Assembly: GCA_002410925.1 (NCBI GenBank)
Contig: DHPR01000012.1
Location: 2,381-66,380, forward strand
Direction: 5' to 3'
Length of the DNA stretch: 64,000 nt
From: UBA5359 sp002410925 [NCBI: bacterium UBP13_UBA5359]
GTDB taxonomy: Bacteria; UBP13; UBA5359
The notes beneath the pieces are model-generated. The model made no database searches and was not told where the DNA came from. It saw only the letters and a program-made list of their open reading frames with translations. Positions within the stretch are counted from its first letter, which is position 1, and every line of letters begins with the position of its first letter. The position numbers were made by a program, and so were the translations under genes. Shown here one piece after another: positions 39,001-47,546 of the stretch.

Positions 39001-39786
39001 GTTTTTAAGATGCTCCGTGATGGTATGCGGCGGGCAGATAAATGAATTTGTAGCTGCTTTTCCCATAACGGCATATTTGGGCAGCACCAATCTTCCCCGG
39101 CCCAGCCGGTAAACTTCCACAGCCGGTATGGCGGATGAAGGGGCTTTTGCCTCGCCCATAAACGCCGGCAGGGCTACATATGGAACGGAGCTTTTGATGC
39201 TTTCCGGTAAAGCTTCACTGACGGCTGATTGCAGCAGCCGCTGCACAACCGAATCATCGGCTTTGTTTCCGGTAATGATTAGCCCGGTGCCTTTGGTTAC
39301 CTGCATTTCGATCTTTTGCCAGATATCCTGGGGCAGAATATCAGCATAGATGTTGCCGAGCAGGATTACGTCATATCTGGATTTGAGCGCTGTCCTGATT
39401 CGCTGCAGGGTTTTTCCCGGGCGCTCGGCAGAGTAACTCAAATATTCGCTGCTCTCCTTGAGGCCGGATATCTTTCCCGGCCCGGCCAGCATGGCGACAT
39501 TATATTGCAAGGGCATACGCTGAGCAAGCTCGGCGACCTCACGGCCGCTCCAGCGAGGTATGATAAATAATGCTTTCACTTTTTTGCCCTTTAACGGCTT
39601 TGCCCAGGGTATATGAGGGGTGACAACCTCCTCGGTGACGCTGAACATGCCTTTATGCCGCTCCTCACCGGGGGACTCCTTGGGCCATCCCTCTATTGCC
39701 ATGGCCGGCTGTTTGGCCATGCAGAGCAGCATTCCCAGAAGGAAGATCCCTGTATACGGCTTACGGTTCTTTCGCTTACCGGTCAT
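36022..39786 (-). CDS. Giant secreted glycoside-hydrolase-like protein (GH42-type trimerisation domain), copy A
   Basis: A 1254-aa exported protein (signal segment TGIFLLGMLLCMAKQPAMA). An N-terminal Rossmann/GATase-like region (about 55-260), a beta-sandwich region, a TIM-barrel-like catalytic region with YSLGDES near residue 580, where the Glu could be the acid/base, a beta-galactosidase trimerisation-type domain (ILILPFSQALTLQESRQIHK then SGGLVVADVLP), and a C-terminal Ig-like domain. It is paralogous to the next gene throughout. The exact substrate is unknown; a plant or microbial polysaccharide is likely. AAAGGAG precedes the start. Confidence 0.7.
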   Translation of the reverse strand: MTGKRKNRKPYTGIFLLGMLLCMAKQPAMAIEGWPKESPGEERHKGMFSVTEEVVTPHIPWAKPLKGKKVKALFIIPRWSGREVAELAQRMPLQYNVAMLAGPGKISGLKESSEYLSYSAERPGKTLQRIRTALKSRYDVILLGNIYADILPQDIWQKIEMQVTKGTGLIITGNKADDSVVQRLLQSAVSEALPESIKSSVPYVALPAFMGEAKAPSSAIPAVEVYRLGRGRLVLPKYAVMGKAATNSFICPPHTITEHLKNGCAYDYYQSMAVKLLLLAAGRNPSVALDAVAVTPAVIDRGKLSALQLNLIGSDKAACSRINLQIRLRSIDGAIHLERSFKPSGNKLSPFLADNALPIGRYFIDAALHDNRGNVLNWASSFFDVSDNQGVAGIVIREKQIKPGELISGRINLKQPLQNGDKLLLEVGDSFGRITARQILERVAGTSIPFSLPSGNLIALAGRIRVELLSQDKRVDSCTAQIPVRQPAAGPGWDDYSLMVWGFTDAYFRHFIYEDLQKEGMDRLMTMFASVEEHARQAGITTGEYNCRPFLYGYHIPSVQYCKPEPIRERFTRYAEALYPFNCSEYSLGDESNLAFRGKTDKPLDNKEINQHLQKYLQRIYPSLEAVNNEWNTSFTNWSEVCGITLEEAVKNNQEARWVDHRLHLDEYFTEAMIAGEERVGKIDPEARTGFEGAFQTESYRGYDWGNLFKHMKLMGSYWMAPMEIELAASFKKPDTYWGFWNGSYIDIFNRDTQRWIPWRCLLWGMNSIWYWSPYFDVRPLPEGDLAFGLYLPDLRPNPVARPFLDGVQEIKNGPGKLLITSERRFAPIAVHYSQPSIHASTLSNGGFLPTGAGCPTRIYSSWMTALWSFKEIGLQPQFIASEQIEEGGLSNYKILILPFSQALTLQESRQIHKFVESGGLVVADVLPAIRNRHGKLLDKGLLDDLFGIERLAGRKAGELSDIRLNVMYGQPVSGTLPSVQIDPAVRATTGKALQMIGDTPVFIEHKIGKGKALLLNFTGNYTPGSYRSKQTPPIRTTPRGDLYLDIAHRLAAAAGVTPELTVSSGDERLRGIDIVSWKDGSASYFGFTPNDYCDYAWVLTMPRVMKLHGKVEKSGHLYDIRCGRYLGYGNTFNMELQRGSAALLANLPYKVSKVTITGPVKVRQGKAVEFVLAVAAEGGKAGRHILHVEVSANGKSLKHYAANIEAKNGQGIYRLPVALNDMPGSWTITARDTVSGIRGRASFRIEEANSTQS

Positions 39787-39801
39787 CTATATTTATCTCC
39801 T

Positions 39802-42800
39802 TTACTTCTCACTGACGGTTAATTGCACCTGGCTATGGATTCCTGTGGCCACATCTCTGGCGGTTATTTGCCAGTTTCCAGGTTTATCGTTCAAGGCCAG
39901 CGGTATGGAAAAACTTCCCTTCCCCTGAGGACAGAGTAGATTCATACTGTAGCAGGGCAAGGGCTTTCCTGCGGGATCGTAGACGTCTATCCGCAATACA
40001 TGACTGCCGGAAAGTTCGCCCTCTGTACTCACCATACTCTCTACCTGCACGATCTCGCCAAGCGCAGCCGCTCTGTTGCAGGTTAATGAGATATTGGATA
40101 CCTTGTAGGGCAGAATGGCGATCAGGCATGGAGAGGTTCTGGAAAAGATCGTCTTGAACTCTTTCTCTTTTCCCAGGTATATGCCTTCGGTCATATTATA
40201 CAGATGGCCGCTCATCGGCAATTTGACGGTTACCTCTCCTTCTTTATTCGGCATAATAAAGGCATAGCTGTTTTTGTCGGATAAAAAGTAACGGCCGCTG
40301 CCGCTATATAGTGGCTGGCTGCCCTCGGTCGTCTCCTGAGCAACGATGAACTCTGCCGGCACGCCTGCCCTGGCAAGAGCCGTAGATATTATCTGCTGCA
40401 GCCCGACTCTTTCGGCCTCTTTCATCCCTCTGTAGTTGTAGAGGGAAATATTAAGACAGAGTGCGGTGCCTCGGCCGTAGCTGTTCATGATAACGGCCTG
40501 GCTGCCTTTCGGAGATATGCCGAGCGCTTTCCCGGTAGTCGGTTTAAGATTATCGACAAGGTCAAAGGCATACTGCCGACCGTCTATTTGCAGGCTCTTG
40601 TCCGGCCTGGTGTTGAAGCCGGCCTGCCTGACGCCGAAGACTTCCTCCATATCGTTGGCTGCTACTATTTTGCCATGGCCGTCGTATTGTCCGGGCAGCA
40701 CATCGGCAATAAGCAGCCCTCCTTTATGGACAAAATGCTTGATGGCCTCTCTTGCTTCGCTGGAAAGGGCATACATAGTGGGTAGAACGAGGCATTTATA
40801 CCTTCCTTCCTGTAATTCACCGGCTGTAATTTGCTCTGACGCCAGAACGGATGGATAGTACCAGAGCTCGTCCAGTATGGTGTTCAAGTCGCCGCGTTGC
40901 AATGATAGGGCGCGGGCTAAATGCTCGTTAGGTGGCGAATAGATTACGGCTATCGGCGAATACTGCGCCTGGCCGGACAGCAAGAGCTTGCCGAAGCCCT
41001 TCTTGATTCTTTTTACTTCTTCGGTCAGGGCGGCAAATTGATCTGTGGGCATATAGTCAGGTCCGAAGGCAGCGTATTTGCCTTCGGGATTGATATCGCT
41101 GAAGAAGCCTGCGCCGTTGCCGCCATCCTGCAGTATCTTCCAGGCAAAACGACGGCCGTACTCTATGCCTCTGCCATAGAGGCCCCAATCCCACAGTGGC
41201 GCCTTTTTAGGCAAAAAGGCGCTCCACTGCCTGGTGCCGCCGTATCCACCGGCCATGCTCATAGCTTTCCCCAGCTTGTAGTAATCAACTCCGGTTGCTC
41301 CTCCGTAGAAGAAGCCCTCTGCGCCTACTCGGGCATCGGGATCAACTTTTTCTATGGCTTCACGACCGAAGCGATGGATATCGGCGAAGATGTCGGCCAT
41401 GTGAACTCTGTGCTCCAGCCAGGGGGCAAGGTTTCCCATAGCTTTCTTGGCTTTGAGTGCTTGCAGCGTTGACGGTAATACTTCATCCCATGAGGTGAAG
41501 GTGCTGTCCCATTCGTGATTCAATTTATCAAGGGTGGTATATACTCTCTTCAGTTCTGCCTGCAAAGAGTGCAAACAGGTCTTTGAAAAGCAGATATCCG
41601 GCCCCACCTGGTCTCCGCTTTCATGGGCCAGACCGTTCTCATCGCCCAGGCTGTAGAACATGGGGGCATAGGGCATAAGGCTGCGGGTGGTTGTTTGCAG
41701 CTCCTTGGCCATTCTCTCCCGAAAAGAGGGATCGGTAAAGCAGGATGAGCGTTCAAGCTTTTGGGATATGGGTTTGGGATAAAGGCTGTATATGTAGGGC
41801 ACTGTATACAGATTTAATCGGGACAGCTCTTTAGCATCTTCACCTGCATCTCCCATACGGGTCAATACGGCATCGACACTGTACTCTGTTTGGGCCAGCT
41901 TTAATATGTTACGCTCCAGATAACTGCGGCAGGAGGAGGCCTTCCCCCAGAGAAGATAGAAAAAATCCGAAGGGTCTTTGGGCAACCGCACCGGGAAACT
42001 TTGGGCGCTGGCCATGATCTTATTCTTCTGCCGGTAGAGCTCGGCTTTGATGGTATGCAGCGCTGCAAGCGGCTGGAAATCCGGTATGCTAAACTGCACT
42101 TCTCGACGGGCGGGGAGTTCCTGGCAAAAGATCAACCGTCCCAGACTATCTTCCAGGCTTATCTTGATGATACTGCCGGGCTGCTCTTTATCCAGCAAAA
42201 TATTACCGGTGATTCTCTCTCCGGGCAGATAAGCGTTCTTATACATGCTTACCGTCATGGCGGCAGGGACCGGCTTCTCCCAGAAGATGGACCTCCAGTC
42301 GATAATGCTTTCTTTCTTCTTTAACTGAATATCCAGATAATGCACTCCTGCCGGCAGATGAGGCAAGGGGATATCTAAACGAGTTCCGGAAGAGATCTCT
42401 TCGCTTATCTCGGCTTCGCTCTCGCCCTCGTTATCCCGCAGGTTTAAAATCAGGTTCATCGGTTCTTCTATAGGCCTGTCGAATTCTATCCGGCATACGT
42501 TATCAATAACTTTGACGGCAGTGATGCCTGTCGTAGCTGTACGACCTACAAGATGAAGCAGCACTTTCGCTAAGAGGGACATAGAATAGTCGTATTCTAT
42601 AAAGGTGCTCGTTCCTTCGGGTGTCAGGGAGTAAAAACCGCCGCTGCGATAGCGGAGGAAGAAGAGCTTCCCTTTACCTGCTGAACTCTCGCTCATATAT
42701 TTGCCGGCAAAGCTTTCTGCGGAATTGAAACCGGTAAGGGTACTAAGTCTGCTAAAGGGTATGGTATTGGCAATATCTGCTAGTGACGTGTCGATCTTAC

Positions 42801-43293
42801 CTCGCTCGAAGGTTTCGAAGAGCTTTCTGTCAAGCCCCTGTGGGTCTACATAAAGCAATCGGCTCCCTGCCTCGATGCGGCACAGAAGTAGCTCGCGTAT
42901 ATCCTCCGGAATAAATGTCCATGGCAGGGCGCCGATGATAATTACATCATAGGGCTTTTTCAATTTCTCTCTCAGATATTCCCATGCCTGGGGCTGCAGG
43001 GCGGTTTGTACGGCATTATCTCCGCCTTTCCGGTCTGCATACGGCACTGCTGCTGCAGTACAGATGATGTCAAGCCGCTCTGACAGCTCGAGAATGTCTC
43101 GTTGCCCGAAGGCGGAGGTGATTACCAGGGCATCGATTTTTCCCTGGCTGAGAGGTTTGGCCCATGGTGTGGCGGGAGTAATTACTGTGTGCTGAAGTTG
43201 ACTGTAACTATACGTTCTCTCGGCAGCAAAGACACAAATAGCCGGCAAAGAAATAAACCAGGTGCAAAGCAATATAGTTATGCTGCGCTTCAT
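39802..43293 (-). CDS. Giant secreted glycoside-hydrolase-like protein, copy B
   Basis: A 1163-aa paralogue of copy A with the same order of regions: signal peptide (ITILLCTWFISLPAICVFA), Rossmann-like N-terminus, catalytic region with FYSLGDENGLAH near residue 570, the phrase NHEWDSTFTSWDEVLP parallel to NNEWNTSFTNWSEV in copy A, trimerisation-type domain (FVHKGGLLIADVLPG) and C-terminal Ig-like domain. I start at the ATG at 43293 because GAGGAGG lies 8 nt upstream and it yields a clean signal peptide; the frame is open 14 codons further. Tandem duplication is evident, with considerable divergence. Confidence 0.7.
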   Translation of the reverse strand: MKRSITILLCTWFISLPAICVFAAERTYSYSQLQHTVITPATPWAKPLSQGKIDALVITSAFGQRDILELSERLDIICTAAAVPYADRKGGDNAVQTALQPQAWEYLREKLKKPYDVIIIGALPWTFIPEDIRELLLCRIEAGSRLLYVDPQGLDRKLFETFERGKIDTSLADIANTIPFSRLSTLTGFNSAESFAGKYMSESSAGKGKLFFLRYRSGGFYSLTPEGTSTFIEYDYSMSLLAKVLLHLVGRTATTGITAVKVIDNVCRIEFDRPIEEPMNLILNLRDNEGESEAEISEEISSGTRLDIPLPHLPAGVHYLDIQLKKKESIIDWRSIFWEKPVPAAMTVSMYKNAYLPGERITGNILLDKEQPGSIIKISLEDSLGRLIFCQELPARREVQFSIPDFQPLAALHTIKAELYRQKNKIMASAQSFPVRLPKDPSDFFYLLWGKASSCRSYLERNILKLAQTEYSVDAVLTRMGDAGEDAKELSRLNLYTVPYIYSLYPKPISQKLERSSCFTDPSFRERMAKELQTTTRSLMPYAPMFYSLGDENGLAHESGDQVGPDICFSKTCLHSLQAELKRVYTTLDKLNHEWDSTFTSWDEVLPSTLQALKAKKAMGNLAPWLEHRVHMADIFADIHRFGREAIEKVDPDARVGAEGFFYGGATGVDYYKLGKAMSMAGGYGGTRQWSAFLPKKAPLWDWGLYGRGIEYGRRFAWKILQDGGNGAGFFSDINPEGKYAAFGPDYMPTDQFAALTEEVKRIKKGFGKLLLSGQAQYSPIAVIYSPPNEHLARALSLQRGDLNTILDELWYYPSVLASEQITAGELQEGRYKCLVLPTMYALSSEAREAIKHFVHKGGLLIADVLPGQYDGHGKIVAANDMEEVFGVRQAGFNTRPDKSLQIDGRQYAFDLVDNLKPTTGKALGISPKGSQAVIMNSYGRGTALCLNISLYNYRGMKEAERVGLQQIISTALARAGVPAEFIVAQETTEGSQPLYSGSGRYFLSDKNSYAFIMPNKEGEVTVKLPMSGHLYNMTEGIYLGKEKEFKTIFSRTSPCLIAILPYKVSNISLTCNRAAALGEIVQVESMVSTEGELSGSHVLRIDVYDPAGKPLPCYSMNLLCPQGKGSFSIPLALNDKPGNWQITARDVATGIHSQVQLTVSEK

Positions 43294-43334
43294 ACGCCAT
43301 TCCTCCTCAGGTCTTACCTTTTTTGCTGCCGGCA

Positions 43335-44108
43335 TTAGTCAGCAGGCTTGGTGGCATCGTAATAACTCTTTACTTCCTCTGCGGCCAGCGGCCTGCCGAA
43401 AACAAAGAATTCATCGTATGCAGCGTCGATAACATCAACGCCGTAATATCTTCCCAGACCTAAATTACGCCCCTCGATCTCTTTGCCCTTCCATTGCACG
43501 GGTGCGGAAAGGACTTGCCGGCCGTCTACATATATAATATATTTGTCGAATTGCGTATCCCAGGTAGCGGCCAAATGCAGCCACTGATTCTTCTTCCATG
43601 CTCTGGATTGAATCTGTGTTCCGTAATTCTGATAAGCCATATAAAGAGCGTAAGGAGCAGCTTTCCTGCTAAAGGTGCGGTAAAAGGCAAAATATTTTCC
43701 GTCGCTTAGCCCTAACCACATGAGACAACGGCGAAAGCTCTTCTCCTCCAGTTCATCGCCCCACCAGTGCGGCTTGAACCAGAACATCATGGTGCCTGCC
43801 TTCATATCTATGTTATCGCTGAAATTGTAGCTGATTGCACCCTTGCCCGATTCCGGCAGAGAGATAGCGTTGCCTACAACGCCGGGAACAAATTCGCCCT
43901 CTCCGTTTAACCTCCCTGTCTTATGGTGAGCTGCCTGCTCGGCATCAACAGAGAAATCAAATGGGGCAAAGAAGAGCAGTGATTTATCTGCAAGCAGCTT
44001 CTCACGAACGGGGTTCTTCTCTTCAGCGGCATAGCCGCTGCCCGCAAGCATACCGCAGAGCACCAATCCAATCAGTATAATCATTAATTTGTTTCGTCGG
44101 ATAAACAT
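43335..44108 (-). CDS. Secreted LamG-like jellyroll (concanavalin-type) domain protein
   Basis: A 257-aa exported protein: signal peptide (LMIILIGLVLCGMLAGSGYA), then one LamG/Laminin_G_3-type domain. Diagnostic phrases are GTMMFWFKPHWWGDE, WLHLAATWDTQFDKYIIYVDG and YDEFFVFGRPLAAEEVKSYY. Such domains bind carbohydrate surfaces. It precedes the two large glycosidase-like genes and follows the regulator by 71 nt, so a glycan-binding accessory role is likely. Confidence 0.85.
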   Translation of the reverse strand: MFIRRNKLMIILIGLVLCGMLAGSGYAAEEKNPVREKLLADKSLLFFAPFDFSVDAEQAAHHKTGRLNGEGEFVPGVVGNAISLPESGKGAISYNFSDNIDMKAGTMMFWFKPHWWGDELEEKSFRRCLMWLGLSDGKYFAFYRTFSRKAAPYALYMAYQNYGTQIQSRAWKKNQWLHLAATWDTQFDKYIIYVDGRQVLSAPVQWKGKEIEGRNLGLGRYYGVDVIDAAYDEFFVFGRPLAAEEVKSYYDATKPAD

Positions 44109-44179
44109 CTTTCCCTCCTAAAAATATTTTCTTATTTAACATGCCGCCGACACCAGCCGCTATTACTCTGTCACTCTAT

Positions 44180-45328
44180 TTATAGTTGGCTTGCGGCAAG
44201 CCCGGCACCGCAGGATTCTCCTATCACCAGCTGAGAAGGAAAAGCTACCTTTTCCGCAGCTTTGATACCATTCTCTATATTATCCGTCAGAATATTTATC
44301 GCCTTTCTGCCGATATCATACATTGGCTGAATTACAGTAGTTATTTTAATAGAAGGGCTGTGCCCGGGAATCTGATACTTATCAAAACCGGTTACGGACA
44401 GCTCTTCTGGAACTTTCAATCCCATCCTTAATGCAGCCTCGATCACACCTATTGCCAGATGATATTCTGTGGCAGCTACGGCTGCAGGCTTATCACTGAC
44501 TTTTAAAATCCTTTCCACCGCATGCTCATATGCAGCATTTGAATATATATCACGCGGTAAAAAAATTATTGCTTCCGCCTTGTTCCGAAGAGATCCTTCA
44601 ATATTAAAATCTTTAATTGCTTGCTCATAACCTCTTTTTCTATCGACTGCTGAAGTTAGATATTTCCAGTCGTCGCAAGCTAAAAGAGTTATGAACTTAT
44701 GCCCCAATTTAGCCAGATGTCCCACCGCTGTGTACATTCCTGTAAAATTATCGGTAACCACATAATTGCAATTAAGCCGCTTTATATAGTGATCAATCAG
44801 AATAAAGGGAATCCGTCTCTCCTGAAACTTAAGCAAAGCCGCCATGGTTAAGTCCGATGCATTCGCCATGGTGGAGGGCATCATTATAAGCCCATCGACG
44901 ATATCGACCAATTGCTCCAGTTGCTGAGCTTCTTCCTCTACGTTATTATGAGACATCCTAAAGATCATCTCATAATCATTTTCTCTAATAGCGTCCTGCA
45001 TTCCCATACATAACTCGTTAAAAACATAGCCGCCAAAGACCACCGCGGGCATCCCCAAGCAGCCGAGTATCCGTTTGCCTTTCAATGTGTTAGCCTGCCT
45101 GTAATTCGCAACAAAAGTGCCTTTGCCTTTTTCTCGAAAGATATATCCCTCGTGCACTAACTCGGTTAGGGCCTTGTATAATGTGGTATTACTCACTTCG
45201 TATTGCCGCATCAACTCTACTTCAGAAGGGAACTTGCTACCTATTTGGTAACCCTCGTTGATAATCCTATCAATAAGTATCTCTTTTAGCTGAGAAGATT
45301 TCGATTTTTGAGCCTTGATTTTTTCCAT
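44180..45328 (-). CDS. GntR/LacI-type sugar-responsive transcriptional regulator (AraR-like)
   Basis: A 382-aa repressor-type protein: an N-terminal GntR winged helix (KFPSEVELMRQYEVSNTTLY, about 32-51; GYIFREKGKGTFV) fused to a LacI/periplasmic-binding-type sugar sensor (about 85-380, with FILIDHYIKRLNCNYVVTDN and LSVTGFDKYQIPG). This is the AraR arrangement. I start at the ATG at 45328, with AAAGGAAG 7 nt before it. A perfect palindrome sits just upstream at the predicted transcription start, indicating autoregulation. It is first in a unit with the LamG and glycosidase genes. Confidence 0.9.
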   Translation of the reverse strand: MEKIKAQKSKSSQLKEILIDRIINEGYQIGSKFPSEVELMRQYEVSNTTLYKALTELVHEGYIFREKGKGTFVANYRQANTLKGKRILGCLGMPAVVFGGYVFNELCMGMQDAIRENDYEMIFRMSHNNVEEEAQQLEQLVDIVDGLIMMPSTMANASDLTMAALLKFQERRIPFILIDHYIKRLNCNYVVTDNFTGMYTAVGHLAKLGHKFITLLACDDWKYLTSAVDRKRGYEQAIKDFNIEGSLRNKAEAIIFLPRDIYSNAAYEHAVERILKVSDKPAAVAATEYHLAIGVIEAALRMGLKVPEELSVTGFDKYQIPGHSPSIKITTVIQPMYDIGRKAINILTDNIENGIKAAEKVAFPSQLVIGESCGAGLAASQL

Positions 45329-45370
45329 TTCTGAGCTTCCTTTGCCTTTAACCCTTTCCAAATAATATGC

Positions 45371-45387
45371 ACCAGCTACTAGCTGGT
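45371..45387. promoter_or_regulatory. Operator: 17-bp perfect palindrome at the regulator's transcription start
   Basis: ACCAGCTA-C-TAGCTGGT has two perfect 8-bp arms around one base. It lies 43 nt upstream of the regulator ATG and just downstream of the predicted transcription start, where a bound repressor would block transcription. Its form suits a dimeric GntR-type head. I did not find a second full copy in the window by eye. Confidence 0.6.
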
Positions 45388-45396
45388 AGTGACATG

Positions 45397-45426
45397 ATTA
45401 TATTATTTATTCGACGTCGGTTTGAA
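45397..45426 (-). promoter_or_regulatory. Promoter of the GntR/LacI regulator unit
   Basis: On the minus strand, a perfect TATAAT (45397-45402) lies 18 nt after TTCAAA (45421-45426), a moderate -35. Transcription would begin near 45390, at the edge of the palindromic operator. Confidence 0.5.
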
Positions 45427-45560
45427 AATTCCTTCATTTCATATCGTAATTTATAAAAATCTGTAAACCAGTGAACTAATTCGGCAAAGAACCAAGAAAA
45501 ACAGTGCTTCTGCCTAACTAGAACTTTGAGAACAAGGCAGAATAAACAGGAAGAGATATT

Positions 45561-45578
45561 TAAAGAGTTAACTCTTTA
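45561..45578. repeat. 18-bp perfect palindrome downstream of the Gfo/Idh gene
   Basis: TAAAGAGTTAACTCTTTA is fully self-complementary with no loop bases and sits 25 nt past the stop of the last gene of the sugar operon. Without a loop or T-run it is a poor terminator; a protein-binding site is equally likely. The spacer 45427-45603 holds nothing else I can support. Confidence 0.4.
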
Positions 45579-45603
45579 CACCTTATGCAAAGCCGAAATT
45601 CAT

Positions 45604-46752
45604 TCAGCCTGTCTTAACCCATTTACTACCGGCTTGCGAACTTTCGACCACGGCTTCGATGAAGGCCATTCCTCTGACCCCTTCATCCACGCCGGGGAAG
45701 TCTCCTGCAGCCGCTTGATCCCCTTCCAGCTTTCTATCAAGAGTTTCTGCAAAGCTCCGGTAGATATTGGCAAAAGCTTCTATAAAGCCTTCCGGATGGC
45801 CGGATGGAAGCCTGGTAGCGGCAAGGGAGGCTTTGCCGGTAAAATCGGTAGCGGTTCGAAGCACCTGAAACGGTTTATCCAGCCAGCGAACAATAAGTGT
45901 ATTAGGTTCCATTTGGTGCCATTCTATGGTACCCTTCTCGCCATATATACGGATATTCAAACCATTTTCCTCACCCACGGCTATACCGCTGGCCCATAAT
46001 ATGCCCTTGGCGCCTTTATTGAAACGAATCAGAACGCTGCCGTCGTCGTCCAAAGCACGACCGGGCACAAAGCTGGTAAGATCAGCGCATACTTCCTCTA
46101 TTTTTAATTCGGTGATATACTCCGCCAGATTGGCACAGTGGCTGCCGATATCGCCCATGGTGAAGCTGGCTCCGGCCCGCGCAGGATCGGTTCTCCAATC
46201 GGCCTGCTTCTGGCCGCCGGCTTCCAAAGGCAGTGCCATCCACCCTTGGGGATACTCCACCACCACCCGGCGCACAATGCCTATCCGCCCGCTCTTTACC
46301 AGATCGCGAGCCTCCTTGACCATAGGGTAGCCGGTATAGTTGTGCGTAAGACAAAAGAGCAGTCTGGTCTCCCTTACCCTTTGCTGCAGTCTCTTCGCCT
46401 CTTCCAATGTCATGGTCATAGGCTTGTCGCATACTACATGAAAACCTGCATCCAGCGCTGCTGCAGCTACAGGATAATGCATGAAGTTAGGAGTGACTAT
46501 GCTGACAAAGTCCATCCTCTCCCCTATCGGCAAAGAGGCTTCATGCCGGAACATCTCTTCATAGCTTCCGTACACCCTCTCTTTTGGTAGAAAAAGTTCC
46601 CTGCCGGTCTCCGAGGATTTTTCCGTATTTGAACTGAAGACACCGCAGACCAGATCAATCTTATCATCCAACCGGGCAGCCATACGATGTACAGCTCCTA
46701 TAAAGGCGCCACGGCCTCCGCCTACCATTCCCATGCGTACTCTGCGCTTCAT
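45604..46752 (-). CDS. Gfo/Idh/MocA-family dehydrogenase, last gene of the sugar operon
   Basis: A 382-aa oxidoreductase with Rossmann motif GMVGGGRGAFIGAVH, the EKP position occupied by DKP (VVCDKPMTM), and a long substrate domain (SFTMGDIGSHCANLAEYIT, including the catalytic H). This subgroup, near 380 aa, occurs widely in sugar-catabolism clusters. It has a clear GGAGG ribosome site and lies 22 nt after the truncated isomerase gene. Substrate unknown; likely the product or substrate of the isomerases upstream. Confidence 0.92.
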   Translation of the reverse strand: MKRRVRMGMVGGGRGAFIGAVHRMAARLDDKIDLVCGVFSSNTEKSSETGRELFLPKERVYGSYEEMFRHEASLPIGERMDFVSIVTPNFMHYPVAAAALDAGFHVVCDKPMTMTLEEAKRLQQRVRETRLLFCLTHNYTGYPMVKEARDLVKSGRIGIVRRVVVEYPQGWMALPLEAGGQKQADWRTDPARAGASFTMGDIGSHCANLAEYITELKIEEVCADLTSFVPGRALDDDGSVLIRFNKGAKGILWASGIAVGEENGLNIRIYGEKGTIEWHQMEPNTLIVRWLDKPFQVLRTATDFTGKASLAATRLPSGHPEGFIEAFANIYRSFAETLDRKLEGDQAAAGDFPGVDEGVRGMAFIEAVVESSQAGSKWVKTG

Positions 46753-46774
46753 AAAATCCTCCTCCGTACGGAGA

Positions 46775-47479
46775 TTATTTCATCAGCAAGCCGGTAATAT
46801 AGAAGCTGAGCTCTTCATAGTCCCTGGCCTGACGAAGCTCTTCCATATATCTTTCGTCACAATTTCTGACTTTCCCTACCAGCATCTCGAAAATCTTTTT
46901 ACTGTGTGCCAAATGCTTCATGGAAGCTTCCCGAGGCTGTGTACGCATAGCCTTGATATCCAGACCTACATATTCGCCGTCATTGCCATAGCCGTATTTC
47001 TCCAGGATATATACCTGGCTGAAGGCCCGGGCCAGGTTAACACTGCCAAACGTTTTATCTTCATCAAATTTAAGGTTATTCTGGTCGTTAAGATGCATGC
47101 CCCATAGCTTGCCGGCTATATCCACCGCCCGCTTTGAACGGTCATAGGCGTACTTGCGGCCTTCGGGGCTGTTGGAGGTCCAGCCTCCATCTGCTGTCAG
47201 CGGATGCTCCCAAAGTCTGGGGGCCACAAACTCAGCTTCCAACCCCATACCGTTCAGCATAGCCTTCAACTCTTTGAGATGCTTGTTCTGCTCCATCAAC
47301 GGCAGAGTGATATCTACAGCAGCAGCAGCATGAAACTGGATGCCGCTGAAGCCCTCTCTGGCGGCAAACTCCAGCTTTTCCCTAAAGGAGAACGAATCAC
47401 GGGTCACCGGGCCAAAGGGATCGGCTCCTTCGTGGATGTTCCACGGACCGAATGAAAATCTATAATTACCGATCGGCAT
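46775..47479 (-). pseudogene. Xylose-isomerase-type TIM barrel lacking its middle (in-frame deletion)
   Basis: The 234-aa frame starts like xylose-isomerase-family proteins (FGPWNIHEGADPFGP; FSGIQFHAAAAVD; APRLWEHPLTADGGWTSNSP) and ends like them (WGMHLNDQNNLKFDEDKTFG; EYVGLDIKAMRTQP). But SKRAVDIA is followed directly by GKLWGMHLNDQN, skipping roughly 100 residues that in XylA hold the EPKPNEP loop with its catalytic Lys and two metal-binding acidic residues. The frame is intact, with a good AGGAG start signal. It should be inactive as an isomerase unless partnered. The second conserved Asp-rich site (FDED) remains. Confidence 0.7.
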
Positions 47480-47546
47480 CTCCCTGTCTCCTAGTCTTTT
47501 CATGTCATGAGTCTGTTCCGACCCTGCATCCCTGTCCTGCCGAGTC

